A stretch of DNA of 59,519 bases from JAHEAO01 sp041633555. Its GTDB lineage: Bacteria; Pseudomonadota; Alphaproteobacteria; Rhodobacterales; Rhodobacteraceae. Made by a program: the position numbers and the translations under genes. The notes beneath the pieces were generated by a model. That model was not told the origin of the DNA and made no database searches. It was given only the letters and a program-made list of their open reading frames with translations. The stretch spans positions 1 to 59,519 of the forward strand of contig JBFKFZ010000016.1 of assembly GCA_041633555.1 (NCBI GenBank), given 5' to 3'. Below are positions 35,172 to 45,529 of this stretch, piece after piece (position 1 is the stretch's first letter; each line of letters opens with the position of its first letter).

Positions 35172-36353
35172 TCAGATCGCTTCCAGCGCCTGCATCATGT
35201 CGGCGATCAGATCGCCCGCATCCTCCAGCCCGCAGGACACCCTGACCAGCCCCGGCGTGATGCCGAGTGCTGCCTTCTGATCATCGGGCAGCCGCTGATG
35301 CGTGGTCGTCGCGGGATGCGTTACGATCGATTTGGCATCGGCGAAATTGTTGGAAATCGTGAATATATTCAGTGCGTTGAGCAGCCTGAACGCCGCATCC
35401 TTGCCACCCTTGACGTCGATGGACAGGACCGTGCCACCTTCTTCCATCAGTTGCTTAGCCAGCTTGTACTGCGGATGGCTCGGCAAGCGCGGGTAGAGCA
35501 CCCGCGCCAGCCTGTCGTGACCCTCGAGTGCCTCGGCAAGCCGCAGCGCCGTCGCGGACTGGGCGCGGACGCGGAGATCCATGGTTTCGAGGGATTTCAG
35601 CATTACCCAGGCATTGAACGGGCTCATAGCCCCGCCCGTATGCTTAAGGTAGGGCTCGATTGTCTTGCGGATCATCTCGGTCGTTCCCAGCACCACGCCG
35701 CCAAGGCAGCGGCCCTGACCGTCGACATGTTTGGTCGTGGAATAGATCACCAGATCCGCGCCGCATGCCAACGCGTAGGAATGGATCGGAGTCGCAAAGA
35801 CATTATCGACGACGACAGTCGCCCCCACGGCGTGGGCGAGCGAAGACACGGCCTTCAGGTCGATGAGTTCCAGCGTGGGGTTCGAAACCGACTCAAGGAA
35901 CACCAGCCTCGTGTCTGATCTTATTGCATCTTTCCACTGGTCTAGGTCGGTACCGTCAACGAAGGTTACCTCGATCCCGAACCGCGGCAGGATGTCTTCG
36001 AGGATATAGAGGCAGGAACCGAAGAGCGCGCGCGACGAGACCACGTGATCCCCAGCCTTCAGCAATGCCATCAGCGCGGCGTTAACGGCGGCCATGCCCG
36101 AACCGGTGGCAAAGGCGTCCTCGCAACCCTCGAGGGCAGCAATGCGGTCCTCGAACATGCGCACGGTCGGGTTGCCATAGCGGGCGTAGATGAATTCGTC
36201 CTCAGCAGCCTTGATGAATCGCGCCTCGGCGGCCTCGGCGGTGTCGTAAACGAAACCCTGTGTCAGAAATATGGCCTCGGACACCTCACCATACTGACTG
36301 CGCCGCACGCCGTGATGAACCAGTTTCGTCCTCTTGTTCCAGTTCCGAGCCAT
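35172..36353 (-). CDS. metZ: O-succinylhomoserine sulfhydrylase
   Basis: This PLP enzyme makes homocysteine directly from O-succinylhomoserine and sulfide in methionine synthesis. Its 393 residues show the Cys/Met metabolism fold: IYARYGNPTVRMFEDRIA, ATGSGMAAVNAAL, the PLP aspartate in VVVDNVFATP and the Schiff-base lysine in VIYSTTKHVDGQGR. The start MARNWNKRTK is chosen because the upstream in-frame part encodes the SAM-II riboswitch leader. Expression should fall when S-adenosylmethionine is abundant. Confidence 0.94.
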   Translation of the reverse strand: MARNWNKRTKLVHHGVRRSQYGEVSEAIFLTQGFVYDTAEAAEARFIKAAEDEFIYARYGNPTVRMFEDRIAALEGCEDAFATGSGMAAVNAALMALLKAGDHVVSSRALFGSCLYILEDILPRFGIEVTFVDGTDLDQWKDAIRSDTRLVFLESVSNPTLELIDLKAVSSLAHAVGATVVVDNVFATPIHSYALACGADLVIYSTTKHVDGQGRCLGGVVLGTTEMIRKTIEPYLKHTGGAMSPFNAWVMLKSLETMDLRVRAQSATALRLAEALEGHDRLARVLYPRLPSHPQYKLAKQLMEEGGTVLSIDVKGGKDAAFRLLNALNIFTISNNFADAKSIVTHPATTTHQRLPDDQKAALGITPGLVRVSCGLEDAGDLIADMMQALEAI

Positions 36354-36375
36354 GATCCGCGCCCCCTGACGCAAC

Positions 36376-36406
36376 AAAAAACCCCCAGACCGAAGAGGCT
36401 TGGAGG
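36376..36406 (-). terminator. Regulated intrinsic terminator of the metZ leader
   Basis: On the minus strand CCTCCAAGCC pairs with GGTCTGGGGG (one mismatch, some G-T pairs) around a TCTTC loop, followed by six T (36381-36376). It lies between the SAM-II aptamer and metZ, and its 5' arm region can alternatively pair with the aptamer end. Confidence 0.8.
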
Positions 36407-36419
36407 CAACAATCCCTGA

Positions 36420-36474
36420 CCTCTTTAGCGGAATGTTTAACGTGGCCCGCAATCCGGAGAACAAATCGCCACGG
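36420..36474 (-). promoter_or_regulatory. SAM-II riboswitch upstream of metZ
   Basis: On the minus strand the leader contains GTGGCGATTTG, GGATTGCGGGCCACGTTAAA and CCGCTAAAGAGG, which match the SAM-II consensus. P1 is GTGG/CCAC, the pseudoknot is CGGA/TCCG, and the invariant GCTAAA forms the ligand pocket. SAM-II is known in front of methionine genes in Alphaproteobacteria. The aptamer starts at the expected transcription start of the promoter at 36481-36509. Its last six bases, AAGAGG (36425-36420), are complementary to CCTCTT (36398-36393) at the terminator. Confidence 0.88.
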
Positions 36475-36480
36475 CCCAAG

Positions 36481-36509
36481 CCGATACTCCCGTTGTAACG
36501 CGGGGTCAA
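36481..36509 (-). promoter_or_regulatory. Predicted metZ leader promoter
   Basis: On the minus strand TTGACC (36509-36504), a 17-base spacer and TATCGG (36486-36481) place a transcription start at the 5' edge of the SAM-II aptamer. Confidence 0.5.
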
Positions 36510-36631
36510 CTGCCGACACGGTCGCTTTGCCTTTTTTTCATGGTTCGCTAACGGTCATGTAACAGCTTTTTCACATCTCGGCCGTATGGTTGGCGCAATC
36601 GGCGGGCACAATATGTTGTGGAGGCGCTGCC

Positions 36632-37573
36632 ATGCCACTGTTGCAAATCAATGCGGTGAGGGATCGGCTGGAATTATCCGGAGCAATGACACTGGGCCAG
36701 TCCCTGGACCATCATCTGGCCGGATTGCCGGCGCATGCACCGATCATCATCCTGGTGCATGGCTATAAGTTCTCTCCCTTCGATCAGCGCCGCGACCCGC
36801 ATGAACACATTCTCTCGATGGCGCCAAGGGTGCGTTTGGGCGTCATTTCCTGGCCGCGGCATCTGGGTTTCGGACGCGGCCGGGCCGAAGAGGGCCTGTG
36901 CATCGGTTTCGGCTGGAAGGCGCGCGGCACCTTCTGGCAGGCCTACCGCGAGGCGGAACGGGCCGGGGCGGCTCTGGCGGAACTGATCGCCCGGATCGGT
37001 CAGCGCACCGACCGCAAGGTCCATCTGGTTGCTCACAGCCTTGGCGCGCGGGTTGCCCTTGCCGGGATCGCTGCGGCCCCTGAGGGCGCGGTCGGCCGCT
37101 GCATCCTGATGGCGGCGGCGGAATTTCAGACTGCAGCTTTCAAGTGCCTCGACGCGGTGGGCGGACGTCGCGCCGAGATCGTCAATGTCACCAGCCGGGA
37201 GAACGACATTTTCGACGTTCTGGTCGAACGGTTGATCCGTCCCTTTGGCGGTGCTCGCGCTCTCGGCGCCGGTCTGCCTGACCCACGGCGCAACTGGCTG
37301 GATCTGCAGATCGACCACGGCCCGACGCGCATCGCGCTTGCTGGCCTCGGCCACCGGATCGCCGCGCCGGAGCGGCGGATCTGCCACTGGTCAGGCTATC
37401 TGCGCCCCGGCCTGTTCGGCTTCTACAGCGATCTTCTGCGTCGGCCAGAGAGCCTGCCAATGCCGTTTCTGAAATCGCTCCTGCCGGGACCGGGCGATGC
37501 GCGCTGGTCGCGCCTGCTGTCGCCGCCGGCGGCCATGCCCCCCTTGCCCTTCCTGCGGAAAGCCCCATTCTAG
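36632..37573 (+). CDS. Alpha/beta hydrolase
   Basis: The 313-residue protein has an alpha/beta-hydrolase core. IIILVHGYKFSP (about 37-48) supplies the oxyanion strand, the nucleophile elbow is HLVAHSLGARVAL (serine at about 138), and a histidine-bearing motif lies toward the C terminus. There is no signal peptide. The substrate is unknown. The ATG follows GGAGGCGCTGCC. It lies 20 bases upstream of a glutathione S-transferase gene, with a second, unrelated-looking hydrolase after that. Confidence 0.82.
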   Translation: MPLLQINAVRDRLELSGAMTLGQSLDHHLAGLPAHAPIIILVHGYKFSPFDQRRDPHEHILSMAPRVRLGVISWPRHLGFGRGRAEEGLCIGFGWKARGTFWQAYREAERAGAALAELIARIGQRTDRKVHLVAHSLGARVALAGIAAAPEGAVGRCILMAAAEFQTAAFKCLDAVGGRRAEIVNVTSRENDIFDVLVERLIRPFGGARALGAGLPDPRRNWLDLQIDHGPTRIALAGLGHRIAAPERRICHWSGYLRPGLFGFYSDLLRRPESLPMPFLKSLLPGPGDARWSRLLSPPAAMPPLPFLRKAPF

Positions 37574-37593
37574 CCTCCGAAAAGGAGGTCCGG

Positions 37594-38304
37594 ATGACAA
37601 ATCCCATCGAACTGTACTATTGGCCGACGCCGAACGGCTGGAAAATCGCCATTGCCTTGGCCGAGATGGAGTTGCCCTACAACCTCAATCTCGTAGATAT
37701 CGGTGCTGGTGACCAGTTCAAGCCAGACTATCTGAAGATTTCGCCGAACAACCGGATGCCGGCTATCATCGACCCCGAAGGGCCGGACGGCGAACCAATC
37801 TCGATCTTCGAATCCGGCGCGATCCTGCAATATCTGGCGCGCAAGACCGGCAAGTTCGGTGGACCGACCGAGCGTAACCGCGTCGCCGTGGACCAGTGGC
37901 TGATGTGGCAGATGGGCGGCGTCGGACCGATGGCAGGCCAGGCGCATCACTTCCTGAAATACGCGCCCTCGATGGATCCGCCAAACGATTTGCCCTACGC
38001 CAAGAACCGCTACCGCAACGAGGTCTGTCGGCTCTACCGGGTGCTCGACACGCAGCTTTCAAAGAATGCGTATATTGCCGGCGATTTCTTTTCGATTGCC
38101 GATATGGCAATCTGGCCTTGGGCGAGCCTTTGGGAAGGTCAGGAGCAGACGCTTGACGACAAACCCAACATGGCACGCTGGTTGAAGACGGTTGGCGAGC
38201 GTCCGAGCGTCAAGGCCGGGCGCGCACTGGCGGCAGAAAAACGTAAGAGCCTGAAGTCAGACAGGATCGCGCAGGAGGTTTTGTTCGGACGAAAGGCAGT
38301 ATGA
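37594..38304 (+). CDS. Glutathione S-transferase, YfcG/YghU-like
   Basis: The 236-residue cytosolic GST has an N-terminal thioredoxin-fold domain (about 1-90: IELYYWPTPNGWKIAIALAE, ISPNNRMPAIIDPEG, SIFESGAILQYLA) and a C-terminal helical domain. The PTPNG stretch and ISPNN motif are characteristic of the Ure2p/YfcG/YghU group, which show disulfide-bond oxidoreductase activity with glutathione. AAAAGGAGG precedes the ATG. It sits in a close run with two alpha/beta hydrolases. Confidence 0.9.
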   Translation: MTNPIELYYWPTPNGWKIAIALAEMELPYNLNLVDIGAGDQFKPDYLKISPNNRMPAIIDPEGPDGEPISIFESGAILQYLARKTGKFGGPTERNRVAVDQWLMWQMGGVGPMAGQAHHFLKYAPSMDPPNDLPYAKNRYRNEVCRLYRVLDTQLSKNAYIAGDFFSIADMAIWPWASLWEGQEQTLDDKPNMARWLKTVGERPSVKAGRALAAEKRKSLKSDRIAQEVLFGRKAV

Positions 38305-38322
38305 CGGCAAGGGGGGATCGGC

Positions 38323-39435
38323 ATGATGAACCGCAGGCAGATGCTACTGACAGGCACCGCCGCCCTGGCGGGGTGTTCGGGCGATCCCTCGCTTCTGGTG
38401 CGTCCGCTGCCGCAAGGCAGCGGCGCGGTCGTGCGACCGGTCTATGTTGCAACAAACCGCAGGCCGGTCGAGGATCCGGCCCGTGGCTTTGCGGCGGCGC
38501 GGTCCGACGAATTGAGCTTCGCCAGCTACGACATATCGATCCCGCCCAATCGGGAGCCCGGCGAATTCTCGTTCCCCGGCGATAACCCCAATCCGCAGAC
38601 TGAGTTCCTGGTCCGGGAACAGCAGCCGCTGGATGCGGGCGGGCTGATGTCGCGGATAAATGCCGACCTGCGCCGCCTGCCTCGCGGGCGGCGCGCTCTG
38701 TCGATCTTCGTGCACGGCTATAACGTATCCTACCCGGCGGCGGTCTTCCGCACCGCCCAGATCCGGCAGGATTTCGGCCTGGAAGGCCCGATCGTGCTTT
38801 TTTCCTGGCCCGCCACCGGCCGCCTCAGCCACTATGTGCATGACCGCGACAGCGCGCTGTTTTCGCGCGGCGCCTTCGTTGAACTTTTGACAATGCTGAC
38901 CCGCAGCGAAGCCGACAGCATCATGATCCTTGCCCATTCGATGGGAACGCTGATGACGATGGACGGCCTCGCAGCTCTGTCTCTCATGCAGCGCAAGAAC
39001 GTCCTCAACCGCATCAATGGCGTGGTTCTGGCGCAGCCTGATATCGATGTCGACGTGTTTCGCAGTCAGGTCAGTGCGCTCGACCTCGACCGCACGGCGC
39101 TTGTTGTCTTCGCCTCGAGGCGCGATCGTGCCTTGCGGGTTTCAAGGTTCATCGCCGGGCGCCATCCGCGCGTCGGTTCGGCCGGCAATATCGAGGAACT
39201 GCGGCGTCTGGGCGTGATCGTGATTGATCTGTCGGATGTCGAAGGCGACAAGATCGGCCACACCGCTTTCCAGACCTCCCCAGAGCTACTGGCGGTAATC
39301 AGCAACGGCCAGCTGGCGGAAAAGATCGTCGCGGGCGCGCCGGGCCAGGATGTTCTGGTGACGGGCGCGACGCTGACCGGCAATGCCGCGATGGCAATTG
39401 CCTATCTGCCCTACGTTCTGGTCGGCGACGGCTGA
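38323..39435 (+). CDS. Alpha/beta hydrolase lipoprotein (DUF900-type esterase)
   Basis: The 370-residue protein begins with a lipoprotein signal (LLTGTAALAGCSGD, acylated Cys at about 21), so it should be anchored to a membrane. The DUF900-like hydrolase domain (about 40-330) shows RPVYVATNRRPV, LSIFVHGYNVSYPAAVF, the nucleophile motif ILAHSMGTLMTMDGL (about 207) and FASRRDRALRVSRF. The function is unknown; family members are annotated as esterase/lipase-like. Starts at 38323 and 38326 are both possible after GGGGGGATCGGC. It is 18 bases downstream of the GST gene. Confidence 0.82.
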   Translation: MMNRRQMLLTGTAALAGCSGDPSLLVRPLPQGSGAVVRPVYVATNRRPVEDPARGFAAARSDELSFASYDISIPPNREPGEFSFPGDNPNPQTEFLVREQQPLDAGGLMSRINADLRRLPRGRRALSIFVHGYNVSYPAAVFRTAQIRQDFGLEGPIVLFSWPATGRLSHYVHDRDSALFSRGAFVELLTMLTRSEADSIMILAHSMGTLMTMDGLAALSLMQRKNVLNRINGVVLAQPDIDVDVFRSQVSALDLDRTALVVFASRRDRALRVSRFIAGRHPRVGSAGNIEELRRLGVIVIDLSDVEGDKIGHTAFQTSPELLAVISNGQLAEKIVAGAPGQDVLVTGATLTGNAAMAIAYLPYVLVGDG

Positions 39436-39592
39436 GAGCCAGAACTCTCCGTAAGAAATCCGGTTTCGGGCCGCCAGGCGGGGATCCTTCTCAGGCGACA
39501 GAGATCACCAATCTCCGGATGTCCTATCCGTCGGATGGGTCGCCGAGATCGTGACTCGGACCAGGTAGGAAATCAGCAAGGCAACTCGGCCC

Positions 39593-40201
39593 TTATGGGT
39601 CTGGCCCGTCCTTCTCGACGCCATATTCGGTCAGCAACTTGCCCTGCGTCATGAAGAACAGGAACACCGCCGCCGTCAGGCCGAAGGTCTTGAAGCTGAC
39701 CCAGGCATCTGTGGACATGGTGCGCCAGATGACCTCGTTCAGCAGCGCGAGGCCGAAAAAGAAGCCAGTGATGCGGCGGGTCAGGATCATCCAGCCTTCG
39801 GGCTTCAGCGGCATGACCTCGTCCATCATGAATTGCAGGTAGGACTGGCCGCGCAACAGCCCGAAACCCAACATGCCACCGAACAGAAGGTATATCATCG
39901 TCGGCTTCATCTTGAAGAAGCGTTCATCGTTGAACCAGACGGTGAGGCCGCCGAAGACGATCACCAGCACCAGCGTTGCGATCTGCATTTTCGCAAGCTT
40001 CCCGGTGAGGCGATAAAGCACGTAGGTGGTCAGCGCGATCAGCGGCACGAAGACGGCGGTGACGATGATGAAGCCGGAATATTCAGTGCCCGCAAGCGTG
40101 AACGTGCCGTCGCGGAGGCGGAAATAGAGCACGAAGAAAAGCAGGATCGGCCCCAGTTCGAGGCCGAGTTTCAGGATCGGGTTGACCGTTCTTTCCGACA
40201 T
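39593..40201 (-). CDS. yciB: Inner membrane protein YciB/IspZ
   Basis: The 202-residue inner-membrane protein has five or six helices. Family features are LELGPILLFFVLYFR near the start, GGLTVWFNDERFFKMKPT, LLFGGMLGFGLLRGQSYLQF and a C-terminal FMTQGKLLTEYG. YciB is linked to envelope integrity and septation in other proteobacteria, though its biochemical role is unclear. It lies 15 bases after the EamA gene on the same strand and so is probably cotranscribed. Confidence 0.92.
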   Translation of the reverse strand: MSERTVNPILKLGLELGPILLFFVLYFRLRDGTFTLAGTEYSGFIIVTAVFVPLIALTTYVLYRLTGKLAKMQIATLVLVIVFGGLTVWFNDERFFKMKPTMIYLLFGGMLGFGLLRGQSYLQFMMDEVMPLKPEGWMILTRRITGFFFGLALLNEVIWRTMSTDAWVSFKTFGLTAAVFLFFMTQGKLLTEYGVEKDGPDP

Positions 40202-40216
40202 GTTGCCTTCTCTTTT

Positions 40217-41119
40217 CTATCCGCCCAGTTCCACTACCACAGCCGCCGGCGCGATCAATGCCATAAGGAACAGACGCCGCTGCCCGACGCGTTCTTTCAG
40301 GAACACCCATCCGATCACCGCGGCAAAGTCGGTCGCGGTTTCGCGCAGCACGGCCGCCTCGCCGACCTTGTCAAGCCGGGTGGCCAGCATCACGCCTCCG
40401 AAAGAGATATAGGCGATCAGCGCGCCTGCAAGACCCCGCGAAAGAAGCGGTACATGTGTGGGCGGGTTCGTCATCCGGCGATAGCGCAGCGCGGCGAGGA
40501 TCAGGAAGTCGAGCGCAGTGATAAAGAAGAACAAGGCGAGGAACGTGAAAGGATCGGCCGACGACCGGATGCCGAAAGCTTCATAGGTGGTGTGGACGGC
40601 GACGAGGAAACCGCCCAGAAGCGCCCAGCCAAGGCCGATCCAGAGCGATTTCGGGCCAATGGTCTCTTCGGTCAGGTTGCGTGCCGCAAGCAGCAGGATG
40701 CCGCCCGAAAGCAGTCCGACGCCCAGCCATTGGATGGCGGTGAGCTTTTCCTGGAAGATCAGCGCTGCCGCCGCCACAGCAACCAGCGGCACAGTGCCAC
40801 GGACGACAGGATAAACGACCGTGAATGCTGCCTTTTCGTAGGCCAGCGCCATCGAGAGCTTGTAGCCGAAATGAATCACCAGCGCGCCGATCAAGATCGC
40901 GAAGGTCTGCCCGTTCGGCCATGGCACAAGGAAGAAGTTGAGCGGCGCGGACAGTACCTCCAGCCAGACGTCAATTGCACCGCGGGTCAACCAGGGATCG
41001 TGGCGGCCCTTCTGCAGCGCCCCGATTATGGCATGGGCGGAAGCCGAGATCGGCACGAGGATCGTCGCCAGCCGTGCGCCCTCGGGCGTGCCGGCGATAG
41101 AGACAAGCCAGTCGCTCAT
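40217..41119 (-). CDS. EamA/DMT-family transporter
   Basis: The 300-residue inner-membrane protein has about ten helices in two EamA repeats; the first repeat ends with VYPVVRGTVPLVAVAAAALIF, and the second includes WALLGGFLVAVHTTYEAFGI. The substrate is unknown. The start MSDWLVSIAG is chosen; 9 codons upstream (41146) are also open. It is divergent from the MgtC-like gene by about 67 bases and upstream of yciB. Confidence 0.82.
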   Translation of the reverse strand: MSDWLVSIAGTPEGARLATILVPISASAHAIIGALQKGRHDPWLTRGAIDVWLEVLSAPLNFFLVPWPNGQTFAILIGALVIHFGYKLSMALAYEKAAFTVVYPVVRGTVPLVAVAAAALIFQEKLTAIQWLGVGLLSGGILLLAARNLTEETIGPKSLWIGLGWALLGGFLVAVHTTYEAFGIRSSADPFTFLALFFFITALDFLILAALRYRRMTNPPTHVPLLSRGLAGALIAYISFGGVMLATRLDKVGEAAVLRETATDFAAVIGWVFLKERVGQRRLFLMALIAPAAVVVELGG

Positions 41120-41709
41120 GCGCTGGGCCGCATGGAAACCTACCATGCCTGCCGGCGTTGATGCAGCAGCGAGGAGAGCGTTCCGAATGTTCGATAGCCT
41201 ACAATCTGATTTCATCCAGCCGTTCTCGGTGATCACCTGGCAGCTGGCGCTGCTGCGGCTCGGCATGCCCGGCCTGCTGGGTGGCCTGATCGGGCTGGAG
41301 CGCGAGATCCATGACCATGCGGCGGGGCTGCGCACGTATATCCTTATCGCCATGGCCGCGTGCCTCTTCGCGCTGATTTCCTTCGATCTGATGGGCGTGC
41401 CGGTGACCGGCACGGATAAGGAAACCCTACGAACCGACCCTTTGCGTCTGATTGAGGCCGTTACGGCAGGCGTCGCGTTTCTGGCCGCCGGCACGATCAT
41501 CACCCAGGGCGCCCGGGTGCGCGACCTGACCACCGGTGCGGGCAAGTGGAGCGCCGGCGCGGTCGGGCTGACCTGCGGCGTCGGCAATCTCTGGCTGGCT
41601 GGCATGGCGACAGGCCTTGCGGTGACGGTCCTGTGGCTCTTGCAGGGGCTTTCGAACATAGCCGCCCCGAACTCCGGCCAGGGCCGGGCGAAGGAGGCGG
41701 AGAATCCAC

Positions 41710-43164
<1,455 letters not shown>

Positions 43165-43219
43165 TCGGGCCTCCGTTACCCGGGTCACTTAATTGGTCTT
43201 GGCAGTCATGGAAAGGGCA

Positions 43220-43858
43220 TCAGGCGGCCAGAATGCCCCAGAGGATCAGCACCTGCCCCTGGATATTGAGGATCCAGATCGCGAGGCCCACTGGACCGGT
43301 CCAGCGGTCGGCAAGGAGCTTGCGAAACAGCGACAGACCGAGCAGCAGATCCGAGGCGACGAGGAGTGCCGCGCCGGGAATGGCAACTGGAACGGTCAGG
43401 GCGGCCAGCAGCAAGGCAGCGGCGAGTGTTGCATGAGCGCGCACCACCCAGCGAAACCGGCCGCTGTTAGTGGTCAGCCAGATCTCTGACGAGAGCGCCA
43501 GCGCCACGATCGCCGCGGCGGGCAACGGAGCTACTGCAAAGGCGTCCCAAAGCGCCTGCCTGGAAGCGGAAAGGAACAACAAGATGTAGCAGAGACGGGC
43601 CAGACCGATCGCGGCCACACCATAGAAAAACGAGACCCGGGCATCGCGAGACAACGCCAGATCGCCGAGCGCCGAAAGCCCAAGCGCCATCATCAGGAAG
43701 GCGGGTCCGCCCGCAAGGTACGCGGCAGCGGCAAAGAGGCAGAGCGGAAGGGTCTTCAGCCCGCTACGAAGCCGGGATTGCCCGCCTCGCACCAGCGGCA
43801 TATAGGCTGCGGCCAGCGCAAGGCCGGCAAGAATGATCCAGAGTGCGCTGGCGGGCAT
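43220..43858 (-). CDS. Lysoplasmalogenase-like membrane protein (YhhN/TMEM86)
   Basis: The 212-residue protein has about seven membrane helices with polar residues inside the bundle (LGLSALGDLALSRDARVSFF, VASDLLLGLSLFRKLL, IWILNIQGQVLILWG), the pattern of the YhhN/TMEM86 family, which hydrolyse vinyl-ether lysophospholipids in eukaryotes. Bacterial substrates are poorly known. It lies 55 bases upstream of ftsY on the same strand and is divergent from the AlkB-type gene, another membrane lipid or alkane enzyme. Confidence 0.82.
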   Translation of the reverse strand: MPASALWIILAGLALAAAYMPLVRGGQSRLRSGLKTLPLCLFAAAAYLAGGPAFLMMALGLSALGDLALSRDARVSFFYGVAAIGLARLCYILLFLSASRQALWDAFAVAPLPAAAIVALALSSEIWLTTNSGRFRWVVRAHATLAAALLLAALTVPVAIPGAALLVASDLLLGLSLFRKLLADRWTGPVGLAIWILNIQGQVLILWGILAA

Positions 43859-43972
43859 GGCCTGTCCTTTGTCCGGGCGGCAGTTTAGCGGGGCATGAAT
43901 CCCCTGCAAGCCGCTATCAGGCTTGGCATTGCGAGCGCTTTGCGGTGAAAGTGACGCCGAAAGGAGCCGCCG

Positions 43973-45019
43973 ATGCGCCTCGCCATGATTGGCTTTACTA
44001 CCGTGACACTGTTGCCGGTGCCCCTGCTGGCATTGGGTGGCATGGCCGGCGGCTGGTGGATCGCCGCGGCGCTGATCTATCTGACGGCCCTCGCCATGGC
44101 GCTTGACCGGCTGGTGAAGCTCGCCGCGCCACCCGCCGACCCCGCGGCCGAGTTTCCAGCGGCCGACGCGCTGTCGTTGGTTCTCGCGGTATCGCATTTC
44201 GGTCTGATGTTGTTGGCCGTTGCCTCTGTCTCCGGGGAAACCGGGCGTATCTGGTGGGAGCAGGTAATGGCGTTCTTCGCCTTCGGGCTCTTTTTCGGCC
44301 AGGTGTCGAATTCCAACGCGCATGAACTCATCCACCGAAGCAGGCCCCTGCTGCGGCGGATGGGGACGACGGTCTTCATCACACACCTGTTCGGACATCA
44401 CGCCTCGGCCCATCCGAAAGTGCACCACCGTTACGTCGCCAGCGATCAGGATCCGAATTCGGCCCGCGCGGGCGAAAGCTACTACCGGTTCCTGCTGCGC
44501 GCCTGGGTCGGATCATTCTTACGTGGATTTCGGGCCGAGATCGCCAACCCGGTCGAACAGCCCTGGTACGCGCATCCCTACGCCACCTACCTTGCGGGCG
44601 GGCTCGGCTGCTGCTTCCTGGCACTGGTCATCGGTGGCTGGGCCGGGCTTGGCGCCTATCTGGCGCTGGCGGGCTATGCGACGGCGCAACTTCTTCTGTC
44701 GGATTACGTGCAGCATTACGGACTGAGGCGCAGGATGCTGCCCGGCGGACGGCTGGAGCCGGTAGGCCCAGAGCACAGCTGGAACGCGCCGCACTGGTTC
44801 ACCGGGCGGCTGATGCTGAATGCCGCCCGCCATTCCGACCACCATGCTCACCCCGCTCGGCCCTATCCCGCACTTGCCCTGCCGGACGAGCAGGAGGCCC
44901 CCACCCTGCCTCGCAGCCTGCCGGTAATGGGCGCGATCGCGCTCTGGCCGCGGCGCTGGCGGGCGTTGATGGACCCACGCGTCGAGAAGTGGACGCTGCG
45001 TCGGCTCACGGCAGAATGA
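43973..45019 (+). CDS. alkB: AlkB-type alkane 1-monooxygenase
   Basis: The 348-residue inner-membrane di-iron hydroxylase has about six helices and the four histidine-rich elements of the AlkB family: NAHELIHRSR, FGHHASAHPKVHHRYVA, LLSDYVQHYGLRR and NAARHSDHHAHPARPY. AlkB enzymes hydroxylate terminal carbons of medium-chain alkanes using rubredoxin; no rubredoxin is encoded here. The 2Fe-2S ferredoxin at 49.1 kb is not adjacent. The start is preceded by GAAAGGAGCCGCCG. Its stop overlaps a possible start of the next ORF by 4 bases. Confidence 0.88.
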   Translation: MRLAMIGFTTVTLLPVPLLALGGMAGGWWIAAALIYLTALAMALDRLVKLAAPPADPAAEFPAADALSLVLAVSHFGLMLLAVASVSGETGRIWWEQVMAFFAFGLFFGQVSNSNAHELIHRSRPLLRRMGTTVFITHLFGHHASAHPKVHHRYVASDQDPNSARAGESYYRFLLRAWVGSFLRGFRAEIANPVEQPWYAHPYATYLAGGLGCCFLALVIGGWAGLGAYLALAGYATAQLLLSDYVQHYGLRRRMLPGGRLEPVGPEHSWNAPHWFTGRLMLNAARHSDHHAHPARPYPALALPDEQEAPTLPRSLPVMGAIALWPRRWRALMDPRVEKWTLRRLTAE

Positions 45020-45078
45020 CGCGGCGCGGCGTTCCGCCTCTGGCCCCTGCCGCGGGCATCTGGCAGATTGCGACCACG

Positions 45079-45474
45079 ATGTGGTACCTTCTGGCATTCC
45101 TTCTTATCTCTGCCCCGGCCCTCGCCGAAGTGCCGATGAGCGCCGCGGAATTCGAAGCCTATACGACGGGCAAGACGCTGACCTATCTGGAAAGCGGCCG
45201 GGCCTATGGCACCGAGCGCTACAAGCCGAACCGGCAGGTGACCTGGGCATTTCATGGCGACGATTGTCAGGACGGGGAATGGTACGAGCCGTCCCCCGGG
45301 CTGATCTGCTTTGTCTATGAGAATGGCATAAGCGGGCCGCAATGCTGGTACTTCTATCGCTCCGAGACCGGACTGCGCGCGAGGTTCGCCAATGATCCGG
45401 ACGGCCGCGAGCTATACGAGACCCGGCGGAACAACACACCGCTTCAATGCCTTGGGCCGGATCTCGGGGTCTGA
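45079..45474 (+). CDS. Small secreted protein, function unknown
   Basis: The 131-residue protein has a clean signal peptide (MWYLLAFLLISAPALAEV, about 1-17) and four cysteines in a mature domain with repeated Tyr/Trp (GDDCQDGEWYEPSPGLICFV, GPQCWYFYRS, TPLQCLGPD). I do not recognise a function. An alternative start at 45016 overlaps the alkB stop as ATGA but would put 21 extra residues before the signal peptide, so I prefer 45079. It is probably cotranscribed with alkB. Confidence 0.6.
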   Translation: MWYLLAFLLISAPALAEVPMSAAEFEAYTTGKTLTYLESGRAYGTERYKPNRQVTWAFHGDDCQDGEWYEPSPGLICFVYENGISGPQCWYFYRSETGLRARFANDPDGRELYETRRNNTPLQCLGPDLGV

Positions 45475-45529
45475 CAGCGGCCCGCGGGCTCCTCTTTTCT
45501 CACCTGGCATCCTTGCCGGCACACAATGA

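Noticed and set aside
45016..45078. Upstream ATGA-coupled start for the small secreted protein
   Set aside because: It would bury the signal peptide behind 21 residues; 45079 gives a normal signal peptide.
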